From an uncultured Rubrobacteraceae bacterium (lineage in GTDB: Bacteria; Actinomycetota; Rubrobacteria; Rubrobacterales; Rubrobacteraceae): DNA of 64,000 bases. Below the pieces are notes generated by a model. The model saw only the letters and a program-made list of their open reading frames with translations, was not told where the DNA came from and searched no databases. The position numbers and the translations under genes are program-made. This document shows positions 24,979 to 33,133 of this stretch, one piece after another. Where the stretch lies: contig CADCVF010000018.1 of assembly GCA_902806095.1 (NCBI GenBank), positions 52,492-116,491 on the forward strand. Reading direction: 5' to 3'. How positions within the stretch are numbered: the first letter of the stretch is position 1; each line of letters opens with the position of its first letter.

Positions 24979-25902
24979 ATGATTACTCGGATTAATGAGC
25001 AGACGGGGACGAACGTGACGGAGCTTGTCGGCGGCACACCGCTGCTGGAATTACCGAGCATCTCGGCCGAGGTCCCCGGCGTCGAAATCCTGGGCAAGGC
25101 GGAGTGGTACAACCCCGGCGGTTCGGTCAAGGACCGGCCTGCGCTGTGGATGATCCGGGACGGCGAGAAGACGGGCTCTCTGACGCCCGAGAAGACTATC
25201 CTCGATGCGACGAGCGGAAACACGGGGATTGCGTACGGCTGGATCGGGGCGGCGCTCGGCTACAGGGTGAAGCTGTGCATGCCCAAGAACGCCAGCGAGG
25301 AGCGAAAGAAGATCCTTAGCGCCTACGGCGTCGACTTCGTCCTGACCGACCCAGGCGATGGCTCGGACGGGGCCATCCGTGAGGCGCGGAGGCTCTACGC
25401 CGAGGACCCTGAGGTCTACTTCTATCCTGACCAGTACTCCAACCCGGCCAACCCGCGCTCGCACTACGAGTCGACGGCGCCCGAGATCTGGGAGCAGACG
25501 AACGGCGAGGTCACGCACTTCGTCGCCGGGCTTGGCACGAGCGGCACCTTCGTCGGTACGGCGACGCGTCTCAAGGAGTACGACCCTCAGGTAGAGGCCA
25601 TCTCTTTCGAGCCTGACTCGGCCTTCCACGGCCTCGAAGGCATGAAGCACATGGAGAGCGCCATCGTGCCTGCCATCTATGACCCGACCATTGCCGACCA
25701 GAACCGGGCGGCGAGGACCGAGGACGCCTACGAGATGGTCAAGCGGGTCGCGCGCGAGGATGGAATCCTCATCGGCATCTCGGCCGGCGCTGCGGTCGCG
25801 ACGGCGCTCGAGGTTGCCAGGGAGATAGAGTCGGGGACGATCGTCACCATCCTGTGCGACGGGGCCGACAAGTACCTCTCCGAGAGCTTCTGGGAGCAGT
25901 AA
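24979..25902 (+). CDS. cysM: Cysteine synthase, sulfur-carrier (CysM) type
   Basis: A 307-residue PLP enzyme of fold type II. The PLP lysine lies in N-P-G-G-S-V-K-D-R near residue 50; the phosphate-binding loop is G-L-G-T-S-G-T near 178; the substrate loop is T-S-G-N-T-G near 76. In mycobacteria, CysM uses O-phosphoserine and the thiocarboxylate of CysO rather than free sulfide. The immediate neighbours here encode a JAMM peptidase, a ThiS/MoaD-like carrier and a MoeZ-like activator, which supports this route over O-acetylserine sulfhydrylase. The gene begins at a predicted leaderless promoter and ends one base before the next start. Confidence 0.93.
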   Translation: MITRINEQTGTNVTELVGGTPLLELPSISAEVPGVEILGKAEWYNPGGSVKDRPALWMIRDGEKTGSLTPEKTILDATSGNTGIAYGWIGAALGYRVKLCMPKNASEERKKILSAYGVDFVLTDPGDGSDGAIREARRLYAEDPEVYFYPDQYSNPANPRSHYESTAPEIWEQTNGEVTHFVAGLGTSGTFVGTATRLKEYDPQVEAISFEPDSAFHGLEGMKHMESAIVPAIYDPTIADQNRAARTEDAYEMVKRVAREDGILIGISAGAAVATALEVAREIESGTIVTILCDGADKYLSESFWEQ

Positions 25903-25903
25903 G

Positions 25904-26323
25904 TTGCCGCTCAAGATAGGCGCTGGGGACTTGGGCCGGATCCACGACCACGCAAGAGATGCGTACCCCGAGGAGTGTGCCGGCGCGCTGGTCGGGCTAG
26001 ATAACGGCGGCATCAAGGTCGTCGTAGACGTGTGGCGGGCCGAGAACACACACGAGGAGGAGCGCTGCCGACGCTTTCTCATAGAGCCGCTCGAGGTAAA
26101 GAAGTTCGAGGAGCAGGCCGAAGAGAAAGACATGGGGCTGCTCGGCTTCTACCATTCACACCCCGACCATCCGGCCGAGCCTTCCGAGTACGACCGCGAG
26201 CACGCCTGGCCCGGCTACTCCTACGTGATAGCCTCGCTGGGCGCCGAGAACGTAGAAGACATGCGCTCGTGGACCCTCAGAGACGACCGCTCGGGTTACG
26301 ACGAAGAGCCGATCGTAGGATAA
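25904..26323 (+). CDS. mec: JAMM/MPN+ metallopeptidase (Mec-like)
   Basis: A 139-residue zinc peptidase of the M67 family. The JAMM motif is complete: E in P-E-E-C near residue 22, then H-S-H-P-D-H-P-A-E-P-S-E-Y-D near 83-96. In M. tuberculosis, Mec releases cysteine from the CysO-cysteine adduct. It starts with TTG one base after the cysM stop, so translation is coupled. Because the downstream carrier protein has residues after its Gly-Gly, this enzyme might also mature the carrier, as proposed for the QbsD/QbsE pair; that is inference. Confidence 0.9.
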   Translation: MPLKIGAGDLGRIHDHARDAYPEECAGALVGLDNGGIKVVVDVWRAENTHEEERCRRFLIEPLEVKKFEEQAEEKDMGLLGFYHSHPDHPAEPSEYDREHAWPGYSYVIASLGAENVEDMRSWTLRDDRSGYDEEPIVG

Positions 26324-26335
26324 GGAGACTCAGAT

Positions 26336-26629
26336 ATGCCCAAGGTCAAGATCCCAAGCCCTCTCAGACAGTACACCGGCGGCAACCCCGAGGTCGAGGT
26401 CGGCGGCGCCACCGCGGGCGAGGCCCTCGGGAACCTCGCCTCAGAGCACCCCGACCTCAGGCAACACCTGTATACGGGAGACGGCAAGCTGCGCTCGTTC
26501 GTCAACGTCTACAAGGGCGATGAGGACATTCGCTACCTCGAAGGCCAGGATACCGAGGTAGCTGATGGCGATGAGATCTCCATAATCCCTTCCATCGCCG
26601 GAGGCACAGCCAAAGGACGATGTAAATAG
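26336..26629 (+). CDS. cysO: ThiS/MoaD-like sulfur-carrier protein (CysO-like) with C-terminal extension
   Basis: A 97-residue beta-grasp carrier. The core has K-V-K-I-P-S-P-L-R-Q-Y, a T-A-G-E-A-L helix, and ends I-S-I-I-P-S-I-A-G-G. Ordinary CysO, ThiS and MoaD end with Gly-Gly, whose carboxylate is adenylated and converted to thiocarboxylate. Here seven residues follow (T-A-K-G-R-C-K), so the chain cannot be activated until trimmed. The adjacent JAMM peptidase is the natural candidate. The start ATG lies 8 bases after AAGGAG. It sits between mec and a MoeZ-like gene. Confidence 0.9.
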   Translation: MPKVKIPSPLRQYTGGNPEVEVGGATAGEALGNLASEHPDLRQHLYTGDGKLRSFVNVYKGDEDIRYLEGQDTEVADGDEISIIPSIAGGTAKGRCK

Positions 26630-26677
26630 GTTTCAGCTGGTCGTTTTTTCCACTTTTTCGAAGAAGAGGTTTTACAG

Positions 26678-27862
26678 ATGCAGACGAGACAGCCTCTAGT
26701 AGAGTCGCCCAACGGGACGATCGAGTTGAGCAACGAGGAGATCGCACGCTACAGCAGGCACCTGATCATGCCCGAGGTCGCCCTCGAAGGGCAGAAACAG
26801 CTCAAGGCCGCTAAGGTACTCACGGTAGGCACGGGCGGACTGGGGAGCCCACTCGCCCTCTACCTGGCCGCGGCCGGGGTCGGGACCATCGGGATCGTTG
26901 ACTTCGACGTAGTCGACGAATCGAACTTGCAGCGTCAGATCATCCACGGCACTTCGGATGTCGGGCGTCCCAAGGTCCAGAGCGCCTACGACAGGATCAA
27001 GGACATAAACCCCAACGTGGAGGTCAGGGTCCACGAGGAGGCGCTCACCAGCGAGAACGCTGTAGAGATCTTCGGGGACTACGACGTGATCGTCGACGGC
27101 ACGGACAACTTCCCGACCCGTTACCTGGTGAACGACGCGTGCGTCCTTCTGAGCAAGCCAAACGTGTACGGTTCGATCTTCCGCTTCGAGGGGCAGGCGA
27201 GCGTCTTCTACGCCGAGGAAGGCCCGTGCTACCGCTGCCTCTACCCCGAGCCACCTCCCCCCGGCCTCGTCCCCAGCTGCGCCGAGGGCGGGGTACTCGG
27301 CATCCTGCCAGGCGCCATCGGCACCATCCAGGCTACCGAGACGGTCAAGCTCATACTCGGGATCGGCGACCCGCTCATCGGACGGCTCCTGCTCTACGAC
27401 GCCTTGAACATGCGCTCTCGGGAGATGAAGCTCCGCAAGGACCCTGACTGCCCCGTCTGCGGCGAGAATCCGACCGTCACCGAGCTCATCGACTACCAGG
27501 AGTTCTGTGGCATTCCCCAGGCGAACGCAGCCGAGCAGGAGAACGGCGTGCCCGAGATCACTGTCGGAGAGCTCAAGACCAGACTCGATAAAGGTGAGGA
27601 CATCAACGTCCTCGACGTGCGCGAGCCGCACGAGTACGAGGTAGCCAATATCGGCGTGAAGTTAATACCCTTGGGCGAGCTTCCGCAGCGCCTGATCGAG
27701 CTAGATCAGGACGAGTACTTCGTCGTTCACTGCAAGACCGGCGCCCGCAGCGCGAAGGCCGTCGAGCTTCTGCAAGACGCTGGCTTCGAGAACGTCTACA
27801 ACGTCAAGGGCGGCATCACGGCCTGGAGCGAGGAGATCGACCCTAGCGTGCCGAAGTATTAG
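26678..27862 (+). CDS. moeZ: MoeZ-like adenylyltransferase/sulfurtransferase
   Basis: A 394-residue fusion. The N-terminal ThiF/MoeB domain has Y-S-R-H-L-I-M-P-E-V, the nucleotide loop G-T-G-G-L-G-S-P, D-x-S-N-L-Q-R-Q and zinc cysteines in C-Y-R-C and C-P-V-C. The C-terminal rhodanese domain, from about residue 290, carries the sulfur-accepting cysteine in H-C-K-T-G-A-R-S near 351. It activates the carrier's Gly-Gly end with ATP and loads sulfur, forming the thiocarboxylate used by CysM. The same protein often serves molybdopterin and thiamine carriers as well. It is the last gene of the cysM-mec-cysO-moeZ operon. Confidence 0.93.
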   Translation: MQTRQPLVESPNGTIELSNEEIARYSRHLIMPEVALEGQKQLKAAKVLTVGTGGLGSPLALYLAAAGVGTIGIVDFDVVDESNLQRQIIHGTSDVGRPKVQSAYDRIKDINPNVEVRVHEEALTSENAVEIFGDYDVIVDGTDNFPTRYLVNDACVLLSKPNVYGSIFRFEGQASVFYAEEGPCYRCLYPEPPPPGLVPSCAEGGVLGILPGAIGTIQATETVKLILGIGDPLIGRLLLYDALNMRSREMKLRKDPDCPVCGENPTVTELIDYQEFCGIPQANAAEQENGVPEITVGELKTRLDKGEDINVLDVREPHEYEVANIGVKLIPLGELPQRLIELDQDEYFVVHCKTGARSAKAVELLQDAGFENVYNVKGGITAWSEEIDPSVPKY

Positions 27863-27979
27863 GGAGGTTTCAGGCATCAGGTCTTGTGGCGGGGTCGCTA
27901 TGTGCGGCCCCGTTTCTCTGGTTCTGGATTTCCCCAGGCAAAGGTATACTTGTGGCATGAGTTCTCCCTGGAGGCCGGT

Positions 27980-28594
27980 ATGACGGATACGAAGGTTCGC
28001 GTGGAACGTCCGGCGGTGGTGCTGCACACGCGTCCGGCGCTCGACATGGACGAGGAGCAGTTCTTCGAGTTCTGTCAATTGAACAAGGACTGGCGCATCG
28101 AGCGTAGTGCGGAGGGGGACCTTGAGATCATGCCGCCAACCGGAGGTGAGACGGGTAACCGCAACCTGAGACTGACGCTTCAGTTGGGCGCATGGGCGGA
28201 GCGTGACGGTGGCGGCGTCGGTTTCGATTCCTCGACCGGCTTCATCCTGCCAAATGGTGCTGTACGATCTCCGGATGCTGCGTGGGTGCGGCGCGAGCGG
28301 CTGAGTGGGCTCACAGCGGAGCAGAAGCAGCGGTTCTTACCCTTGTGCCCGGACTTCGTGATCGAGTTGCGCTCCACTTCGGATCCACTAACCCCGCTCG
28401 AAGCCAAGATGCGCGAGTACCTGGAGAATGGCGCAAGACTGGGCTGGCTGATAGATCCGGAAGAGCGCAAGGTCCACATCTACCTGCCGAACGATCAGCT
28501 CGAGATCGCGGATAAGCCTGACAACTTGTCCAGCGAGCCCATACTCCCCGGCTTTGTGTTGGATCTCAAGCCCATCTGGGAACCCGGTTTCTAG
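27980..28594 (+). CDS. Uma2 family (DUF820) endonuclease-like protein
   Basis: A 204-residue PD-(D/E)XK-fold protein. Family features are E-F-C-Q-L-N near residue 27, the R-S-P-D-A-A-W-V motif near 95, F-V-I-E-L-R-S near 122 with the catalytic acidic residue, and a C-terminal I-L-P-G-F-V-L-D-L. Uma2 proteins are abundant in cyanobacteria and some Actinobacteria and often expand in genomes; their substrate is not established. The ATG at 27980 follows CTGGAGG; a longer frame lacks a ribosome site. A TATACT at 27945-27950 may be its own -10 box. Confidence 0.85.
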   Translation: MTDTKVRVERPAVVLHTRPALDMDEEQFFEFCQLNKDWRIERSAEGDLEIMPPTGGETGNRNLRLTLQLGAWAERDGGGVGFDSSTGFILPNGAVRSPDAAWVRRERLSGLTAEQKQRFLPLCPDFVIELRSTSDPLTPLEAKMREYLENGARLGWLIDPEERKVHIYLPNDQLEIADKPDNLSSEPILPGFVLDLKPIWEPGF

Positions 28595-29662
28595 TTGGAG
28601 CCGAACCTCCCTCTCGTCTTCGACGGCCACAATGACACCCTTCTCAACCTTCACCTTCCCGTCCGTGGCGAAAGGCGCTCCTTCTTCGAGCGCAGCGATC
28701 TGGGGCACATCGACCTACCGCGGGCCCGCGAAGGCGGCTTTGGCGGAGGATTCTTCGCCTGCTACGTCCCCGTCCCCGAGGACGACGGCTGGAATGAGGA
28801 GTCGGCGCTGACCGTTACGGACGACGGATACGAGGTCTCGGACGCTCCACAGGTCGACCCCAACTACGCCAGGAGGTTTGCAGACAAGCTGGCGGCGAGC
28901 CTGTTCCGGCTCGAATCGGAAGGCGGGCTCAGGGTGGTGCGCAGCGCACAAGAGATCAAGAACTGCCTGGAGAGAGGCGAGCTGGCAGCCATCCTGCACT
29001 TCGAGGGCGCCGAGAATCTCGGACCTGACCCGGGCGCGCTCGAAGAACTTTACGAGGTAGGTCTCCGCTCGCTCGGGCTCGTGTGGAGCAGGCCAAACGC
29101 GTACGCTCATGGGGTCCCCTTCAGATTTCCTTCTTCTCCTGACACAGGGCTGGGCTTGACCGGCGCCGGTAAGGAGCTCGTCAGGGAGTGCAACAGGCTT
29201 GGGGTCTTGATCGACCTCTCCCACCTGAACGAGCAAGGATTCTGGGACGTAGCCGGACTCTCCGAAGCGCCGCTCGTGGCGACCCACTCCAACGCCCACG
29301 CCATCTGCCCCGCGTCGCGCAACCTGACGGACAGGCAACTCGACGCCATCAGGGACTCGGACGGGATGGTAGGTGTGAACTTCGCCGTCGCCTTCCTACG
29401 CGAGGACGGCGGCGAGTCAGAAGATACCCCGCTGGAGATGGTCGTGCGGCACGTGGACTACCTCGTCGAGCGCGTCGGTATCGACAGGGTGGGGTGGGGT
29501 TCGGACTTCGACGGGGCGAAGGTTCCGAAGGAACTCGGAGACGTATCGGGTCTGCCCAAACTCCTCGCCGCGCTTCGAGCCGGCGGCTACGACGAGGCGG
29601 CGCTGGAGAAGCTTGCTAATGGGAACTGGATCAGGGTGCTGGGGACGACCTGGAGTGGGTGA
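28595..29662 (+). CDS. Membrane dipeptidase family (M19) metallopeptidase
   Basis: A 355-residue zinc dipeptidase of the renal dipeptidase family. Metal ligands appear in D-G-H-N-D-T near residue 10, in H-F-E-G-A near 133, in D-L-S-H-L-N near 208 and in A-T-H-S-N near 229, followed by the conserved G-S-D-F-D-G near 302. The family cleaves dipeptides, sometimes D-amino acid-containing ones; no signal peptide is seen, so it should be cytoplasmic. It starts with TTG directly at the Uma2 stop, and ends two bases before the convergent kinase gene stop. Confidence 0.9.
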   Translation: MEPNLPLVFDGHNDTLLNLHLPVRGERRSFFERSDLGHIDLPRAREGGFGGGFFACYVPVPEDDGWNEESALTVTDDGYEVSDAPQVDPNYARRFADKLAASLFRLESEGGLRVVRSAQEIKNCLERGELAAILHFEGAENLGPDPGALEELYEVGLRSLGLVWSRPNAYAHGVPFRFPSSPDTGLGLTGAGKELVRECNRLGVLIDLSHLNEQGFWDVAGLSEAPLVATHSNAHAICPASRNLTDRQLDAIRDSDGMVGVNFAVAFLREDGGESEDTPLEMVVRHVDYLVERVGIDRVGWGSDFDGAKVPKELGDVSGLPKLLAALRAGGYDEAALEKLANGNWIRVLGTTWSG

Positions 29663-29665
29663 GGT

Positions 29666-30949
29666 TCAGGAACCAGGTGGAAGGCTTAGGGAGAACCTTG
29701 CCCCGCCTCCTGCGGTGTTTTCGGCGCTGAGTTCGCCGCCCTGGGCGCGGGCGAGGTCGCGGGCGATGGCGAGGCCGAGACCCGTACCGCCGCCAGTAGG
29801 TCCCCTGCTCCTGGCGGCGCTGTGCGCGTCGGCCCTGTAGAAACGTTCGAAAATGCGATCCAGGCTCTCGGGCGCTATCCCTGGCCCTGTGTCCGTAACG
29901 GTCGCCTCGACCCTCTTGCCCGTGATACGGCCTTCCACCGTTATGGTCCCGCCGGCAGGTGTGAAGCGAAGGGCGTTATCGAGGAGGGCGGCGAGGACCT
30001 GGCCCGTACGGTCCGCGTCGCCGCGCGCAGGAAGTTTGCCCGAGTGATGAACCTCGAGGTTCTTGTTTTCGGCTCCGGCGCGGGCGGCGAATCGCTCCGA
30101 GGTCTCGGAGAGTACGAGGGCTAGGTCGAAGGGTTCGCGAGCGACGGAGATTTTCTCCGCGTCCAGACGCGCCAGTAGCAGGAGGTCGGATAGTATGGCG
30201 CTCATCCTGTCAGTCTCGCCGAGCAGGTCGTCGACGAGCTCGCGGTTGTCGTTGGCCATGTTGGGGTCGTCGATGCCGCGGGAGAGGACCTCGGCATCGG
30301 CCCGGATCAGGGTCAGCGGAGTCTTGAGCTCGTGGGAGGCATCCGCGATAAACGTTCTCTGCCTGCCGAACGCTTCCTGGACCGGACGCATCGCGCGCCG
30401 TGACATGAATAGCCCGCCGGCTGCCGCCAGTACCAGTGCTCCAACGCCCGAGAGGACCAGCACGAAGATCAGCCGTTCGACCGTTTCCGTCACCGCCTGA
30501 CGCGACTGGGCAGCCTGTACTACCGCGACCACACTTCCGAACTCTCCGTACCTCTTTACGGGAATACTCATCACCCTCACGGCGCCACCAGGCACGGAAA
30601 CGGTCTCTTTGATCGTCCGACTCTCCTGCCCTGCACTCTGGGCCATATATGCGTAAGGGAGGCCGAGAGAAAAGGAAGTCTCGTCCAGATCTCCGTAGGT
30701 CGAACCATCGGGTAGAAGTACGATCACTGCCACGTCGTAATCGGTGGTCGCCTTCACGACGCTGTACCTGTCTTTGCCGCTCAACACGTTGTTGGCCTTA
30801 TCTTCCGCCTTCTGCAGGAGCAGGTCATCCTGTTGGTCGCTTGCCCGCAGGTAGAACATGAACACTACTACGACGCTGAAGACCAACAGGGTGAGGGCCA
30901 GTATGCCCACGTAGCCCATCGTCAGGCGCCGCCGTATGTGGTCGAACAT
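29666..30949 (-). CDS. Two-component sensor histidine kinase
   Basis: A 427-residue membrane kinase. Two transmembrane helices, near residues 13-35 and 170-195, bracket an extracytoplasmic sensor of about 130 residues. The phospho-acceptor motif is D-A-S-H-E-L-K-T-P-L-T; the ATPase domain has L-D-N-A-L-R-F, D-T-G-P-G-I-A, F-E-R-F-Y-R and G-T-G-L-G-L-A. The start ATG overlaps the stop of the regulator gene by one base (TGATG); a longer frame upstream is only the antisense of that gene. A separate HAMP domain is not obvious. Confidence 0.92.
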   Translation of the reverse strand: MFDHIRRRLTMGYVGILALTLLVFSVVVVFMFYLRASDQQDDLLLQKAEDKANNVLSGKDRYSVVKATTDYDVAVIVLLPDGSTYGDLDETSFSLGLPYAYMAQSAGQESRTIKETVSVPGGAVRVMSIPVKRYGEFGSVVAVVQAAQSRQAVTETVERLIFVLVLSGVGALVLAAAGGLFMSRRAMRPVQEAFGRQRTFIADASHELKTPLTLIRADAEVLSRGIDDPNMANDNRELVDDLLGETDRMSAILSDLLLLARLDAEKISVAREPFDLALVLSETSERFAARAGAENKNLEVHHSGKLPARGDADRTGQVLAALLDNALRFTPAGGTITVEGRITGKRVEATVTDTGPGIAPESLDRIFERFYRADAHSAARSRGPTGGGTGLGLAIARDLARAQGGELSAENTAGGGARFSLSLPPGS

Positions 30950-31638
30950 CAGCGCGCTCCGGGTTGCGGCTCGAACGTGTAACCCACGCCGCGGACGGTT
31001 CGTATGTGGGAGGCGTTGCCGTCGCCGTCGAGTTTCTTGCGTAAGTAGGAGACGTAGAGGTCGACGACGTTGGCGTAGACCTCGGGCGAGGCGCCCCACA
31101 CCGTGTCGAGCAGGACCGAGCGGGTGAAGACCTGCCCGGGACGCTGGAGCAGGGTGGCGAGTAGCGCGAACTCTTTGGCCGTCAGGTCTACGGTCTCTCC
31201 CCCGTGGCGAACCACGTGTCGCACAGGGTCGAGCGTAACGTCGCCGGCCCCGAGGATCGCGCCGTCCTTTACCTCACTCCACGGACGGCGGGTAAGGGCC
31301 CTGACGCGGGCGAGCAGTTCGGGGAAGGCGAAAGGCTTGGGGAGGTAGTCGTCGGCGCCGGCATCGAGGCCTGCTACGCGGTCTTCGATCTGGTCGCGGG
31401 CGGTCAGCATAATCGCTGGCGTCCCGACCTCCGCAGCCCTGAGCCTCTTCACGAGCTGGACACCGCCCAGGTCGGGGAGCATCCAGTCCACGATCAGGAG
31501 GTCGTATTCGTCCGCCAACGCGCGCATGAGCGCCTCCCGGCCGTTGGCCTCCGTCTCGACTGCGTAGCCCTCTTCGGCGAGAACTCGTGAGATCAGCCGC
31601 GCCAGCCTCTCTTCGTCCTCGACTACCAGTATGCGCAT
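30949..31638 (-). CDS. OmpR-family response regulator
   Basis: A 229-residue regulator. The receiver shows V-V-E-D-E-E-R, the phosphorylation aspartate in L-L-I-V-D-W-M near residue 51, T-A-R near 79 and K-P-F. The winged-helix domain has D-L-T-A-K-E-F-A-L-L and V-D-L-Y-V-S-Y-L-R-K-K. The ATG at 31638 gives the standard M-R-I-L-V-V-E-D-E start; upstream residues in the longer frame are not family-like. It forms an operon with the kinase and is divergent from an HtrA protease, a common target of envelope-stress two-component systems. Confidence 0.93.
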   Translation of the reverse strand: MRILVVEDEERLARLISRVLAEEGYAVETEANGREALMRALADEYDLLIVDWMLPDLGGVQLVKRLRAAEVGTPAIMLTARDQIEDRVAGLDAGADDYLPKPFAFPELLARVRALTRRPWSEVKDGAILGAGDVTLDPVRHVVRHGGETVDLTAKEFALLATLLQRPGQVFTRSVLLDTVWGASPEVYANVVDLYVSYLRKKLDGDGNASHIRTVRGVGYTFEPQPGAR

Positions 31639-31777
31639 CACCTGTGTATTATCGCCGCTCTGCGGCAACTCTGCCCCCTGCGCGACCTTTCCTGTGAAAA
31701 CGCTCATGGAGCGCAAAGACTCTTCACATGTTGGGAGTCCAGACTACAGCACAGAGATCACACCGCAAGGAGGAGCG

Positions 31778-31888
31778 TTGGCGACTTATCCGAGAAATCT
31801 GTCAGGCGGACGCAGCGCAGGGCGACTTCTCGAGGCACTTCTGGAACCGGGAAAGCGGAGGAATAGTATTAGGGAGGTAACGGTATGA
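31778..31888 (+). CDS. Short upstream ORF coupled to htrA
   Basis: A 36-codon frame begins at TTG after a very good ribosome site (AAGGAGGAGCG) and ends in a TGA that overlaps the htrA ATG (ATGA). The peptide is basic and rich in R, G and L, with no recognised domain. Such an arrangement often couples or regulates translation of the main gene. It could also be chance, because the ribosome site of htrA itself (GGGAGG) lies inside it. Confidence 0.4.
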   Translation: MATYPRNLSGGRSAGRLLEALLEPGKRRNSIREVTV

Positions 31889-32979
31889 AGGGACACGCCT
31901 TACGGCGCTTCCTCTTGTTGCCGCTCTTGGCACTAGCGGCGCTGGTTTTCGTGCTCGGCGTCATCTACCTCGAGCCTGGCACAAGCAGGACACAGACAGC
32001 AGATCCCGTCGAGTCGGCCCCGGAAGGCATTCCGGCAGACGAACCCGTGGCAAGAGTCGCATCCGTACTAAGCCCTTCTGTAGTGCAGATCAACGTCTCG
32101 GGAATCCAACAGACCCCTCTCGGTACACAGAAGCAAGAGGGTATGGGTAGCGGTGTGATCTACCGCTCAGACGGCTACATCGTCACCAACAACCATGTAG
32201 TGGAGGGCTCGCGCGACGTCGAGGTCGCCTTCGCAGACGGAGCCACAGAGCGCGGAGAGGTCGTAGGCACGGATCCGACGACGGACATCGCCGTCGTCAG
32301 GGTAGACCGCGACGGCCTGCCGGCCGCGGGGTTCGCGAGCGGGGACTCGATAGTCGGCCAGACGGCGGTCGCGGTCGGCAGCCCATCGGGTTTCGAGTCC
32401 ACGGTCACCTCCGGGATTATCAGTGGCACGGGGCGTGAGGTCCCGGCCGAGTACACAGGTGGCAAGCAGGCCACCTCTCTGGTCGACCTGGTCCAGACCG
32501 ACGCAGCCATCTCACCGGGCAACTCTGGCGGCGCCCTTGCAGACCGTGAAGGCCGGGTCATCGGTATAAACGTGGCCTACCTGCCGCCGGCCGAGACGGG
32601 TGCCGAGAACATCGGCTTCGCCATACCTTCGGCCACGGCCGTCTCCGTGGCGGACCAGCTGATCGAGAACGGCGAGGCCGTCCACCCCTACCTCGGTGTC
32701 TATCTCTCTGACCTCACCCAGGAGACCGCGACCAGATTCGGAAGTCCCGTAGACTCGGGGGCGCTGATCGAGGAGGTCGAGCCCGGCAGCCCGGCCGATG
32801 ACGCCGGAGTAAGGCGAGGTGATATCGTGACCGCCGCAGGCTCGGAGGACGTCCGTAGCTCGGGCGACCTGCTCTCGGCACTGCGCGACTACATGCCTGG
32901 CGATGAGGTAGGACTGAAAATCGTCAGGAACAACGAAAAGACTACGCTCCAGGTGAACCTCGCAGAGAGGCCTCGATGA
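31885..32979 (+). CDS. HtrA/DegP-like serine protease with PDZ domain
   Basis: A 364-residue S1C protease. One N-terminal membrane anchor spans residues 8-27. The catalytic triad is visible: H in T-N-N-H-V-V near 102, D in T-D-I-A-V near 134 and S in P-G-N-S-G-G near 213. A C-terminal PDZ domain starts near 265 with Y-L-G-V-Y and continues to the end. It should act outside the membrane on misfolded or regulatory proteins. It lies divergently from a two-component system and possibly has a short coupled ORF upstream. The N-terminal K-G-H-A-L-R is shared with the second HtrA near 41 kb. Confidence 0.93.
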   Translation: MKGHALRRFLLLPLLALAALVFVLGVIYLEPGTSRTQTADPVESAPEGIPADEPVARVASVLSPSVVQINVSGIQQTPLGTQKQEGMGSGVIYRSDGYIVTNNHVVEGSRDVEVAFADGATERGEVVGTDPTTDIAVVRVDRDGLPAAGFASGDSIVGQTAVAVGSPSGFESTVTSGIISGTGREVPAEYTGGKQATSLVDLVQTDAAISPGNSGGALADREGRVIGINVAYLPPAETGAENIGFAIPSATAVSVADQLIENGEAVHPYLGVYLSDLTQETATRFGSPVDSGALIEEVEPGSPADDAGVRRGDIVTAAGSEDVRSSGDLLSALRDYMPGDEVGLKIVRNNEKTTLQVNLAERPR

Positions 32980-33043
32980 GGTGCTCGACCCCACCGCCTA
33001 AACCGTGCCGGTGAAGATACTGGAGCTTGCGGACAAACCGGTA

Positions 33044-33090
33044 CACTCAAGAGGGAGGACGCCCTTGCGTTGCGCCCGGCCTCCTGAGTG
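33044..33090 (+). terminator. Inverted repeat downstream of htrA
   Basis: CACTCA...GGAGG and CCTCC...TGAGTG form an interrupted stem around an inner GC-rich stretch (GCCCTTGCGTTGCGCCC). It lies about 65 bases after the htrA stop. No T-run follows. Confidence 0.4.
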
Positions 33091-33133
33091 GTGCAAACTA
33101 TAGGATAGAGGTCAGCACGAAGAGGGAGTCCCG

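Noticed and set aside
25051..26133. Long minus-strand open frame of about 360 codons opposite cysM/mec
   Set aside because: It is antisense to two well-supported genes, has no recognisable domain and its arginine/leucine-rich composition is typical of GC-rich shadow frames.
26696..27631. Minus-strand frame of about 310 codons opposite moeZ
   Set aside because: It is antisense to a gene with complete ThiF and rhodanese motifs and has no ribosome site.
30950..31099. N-terminal extension of the histidine kinase at 29666
   Set aside because: It overlaps the response regulator gene and lacks membrane or sensor features; the ATG at 30949 overlaps the upstream stop as expected.
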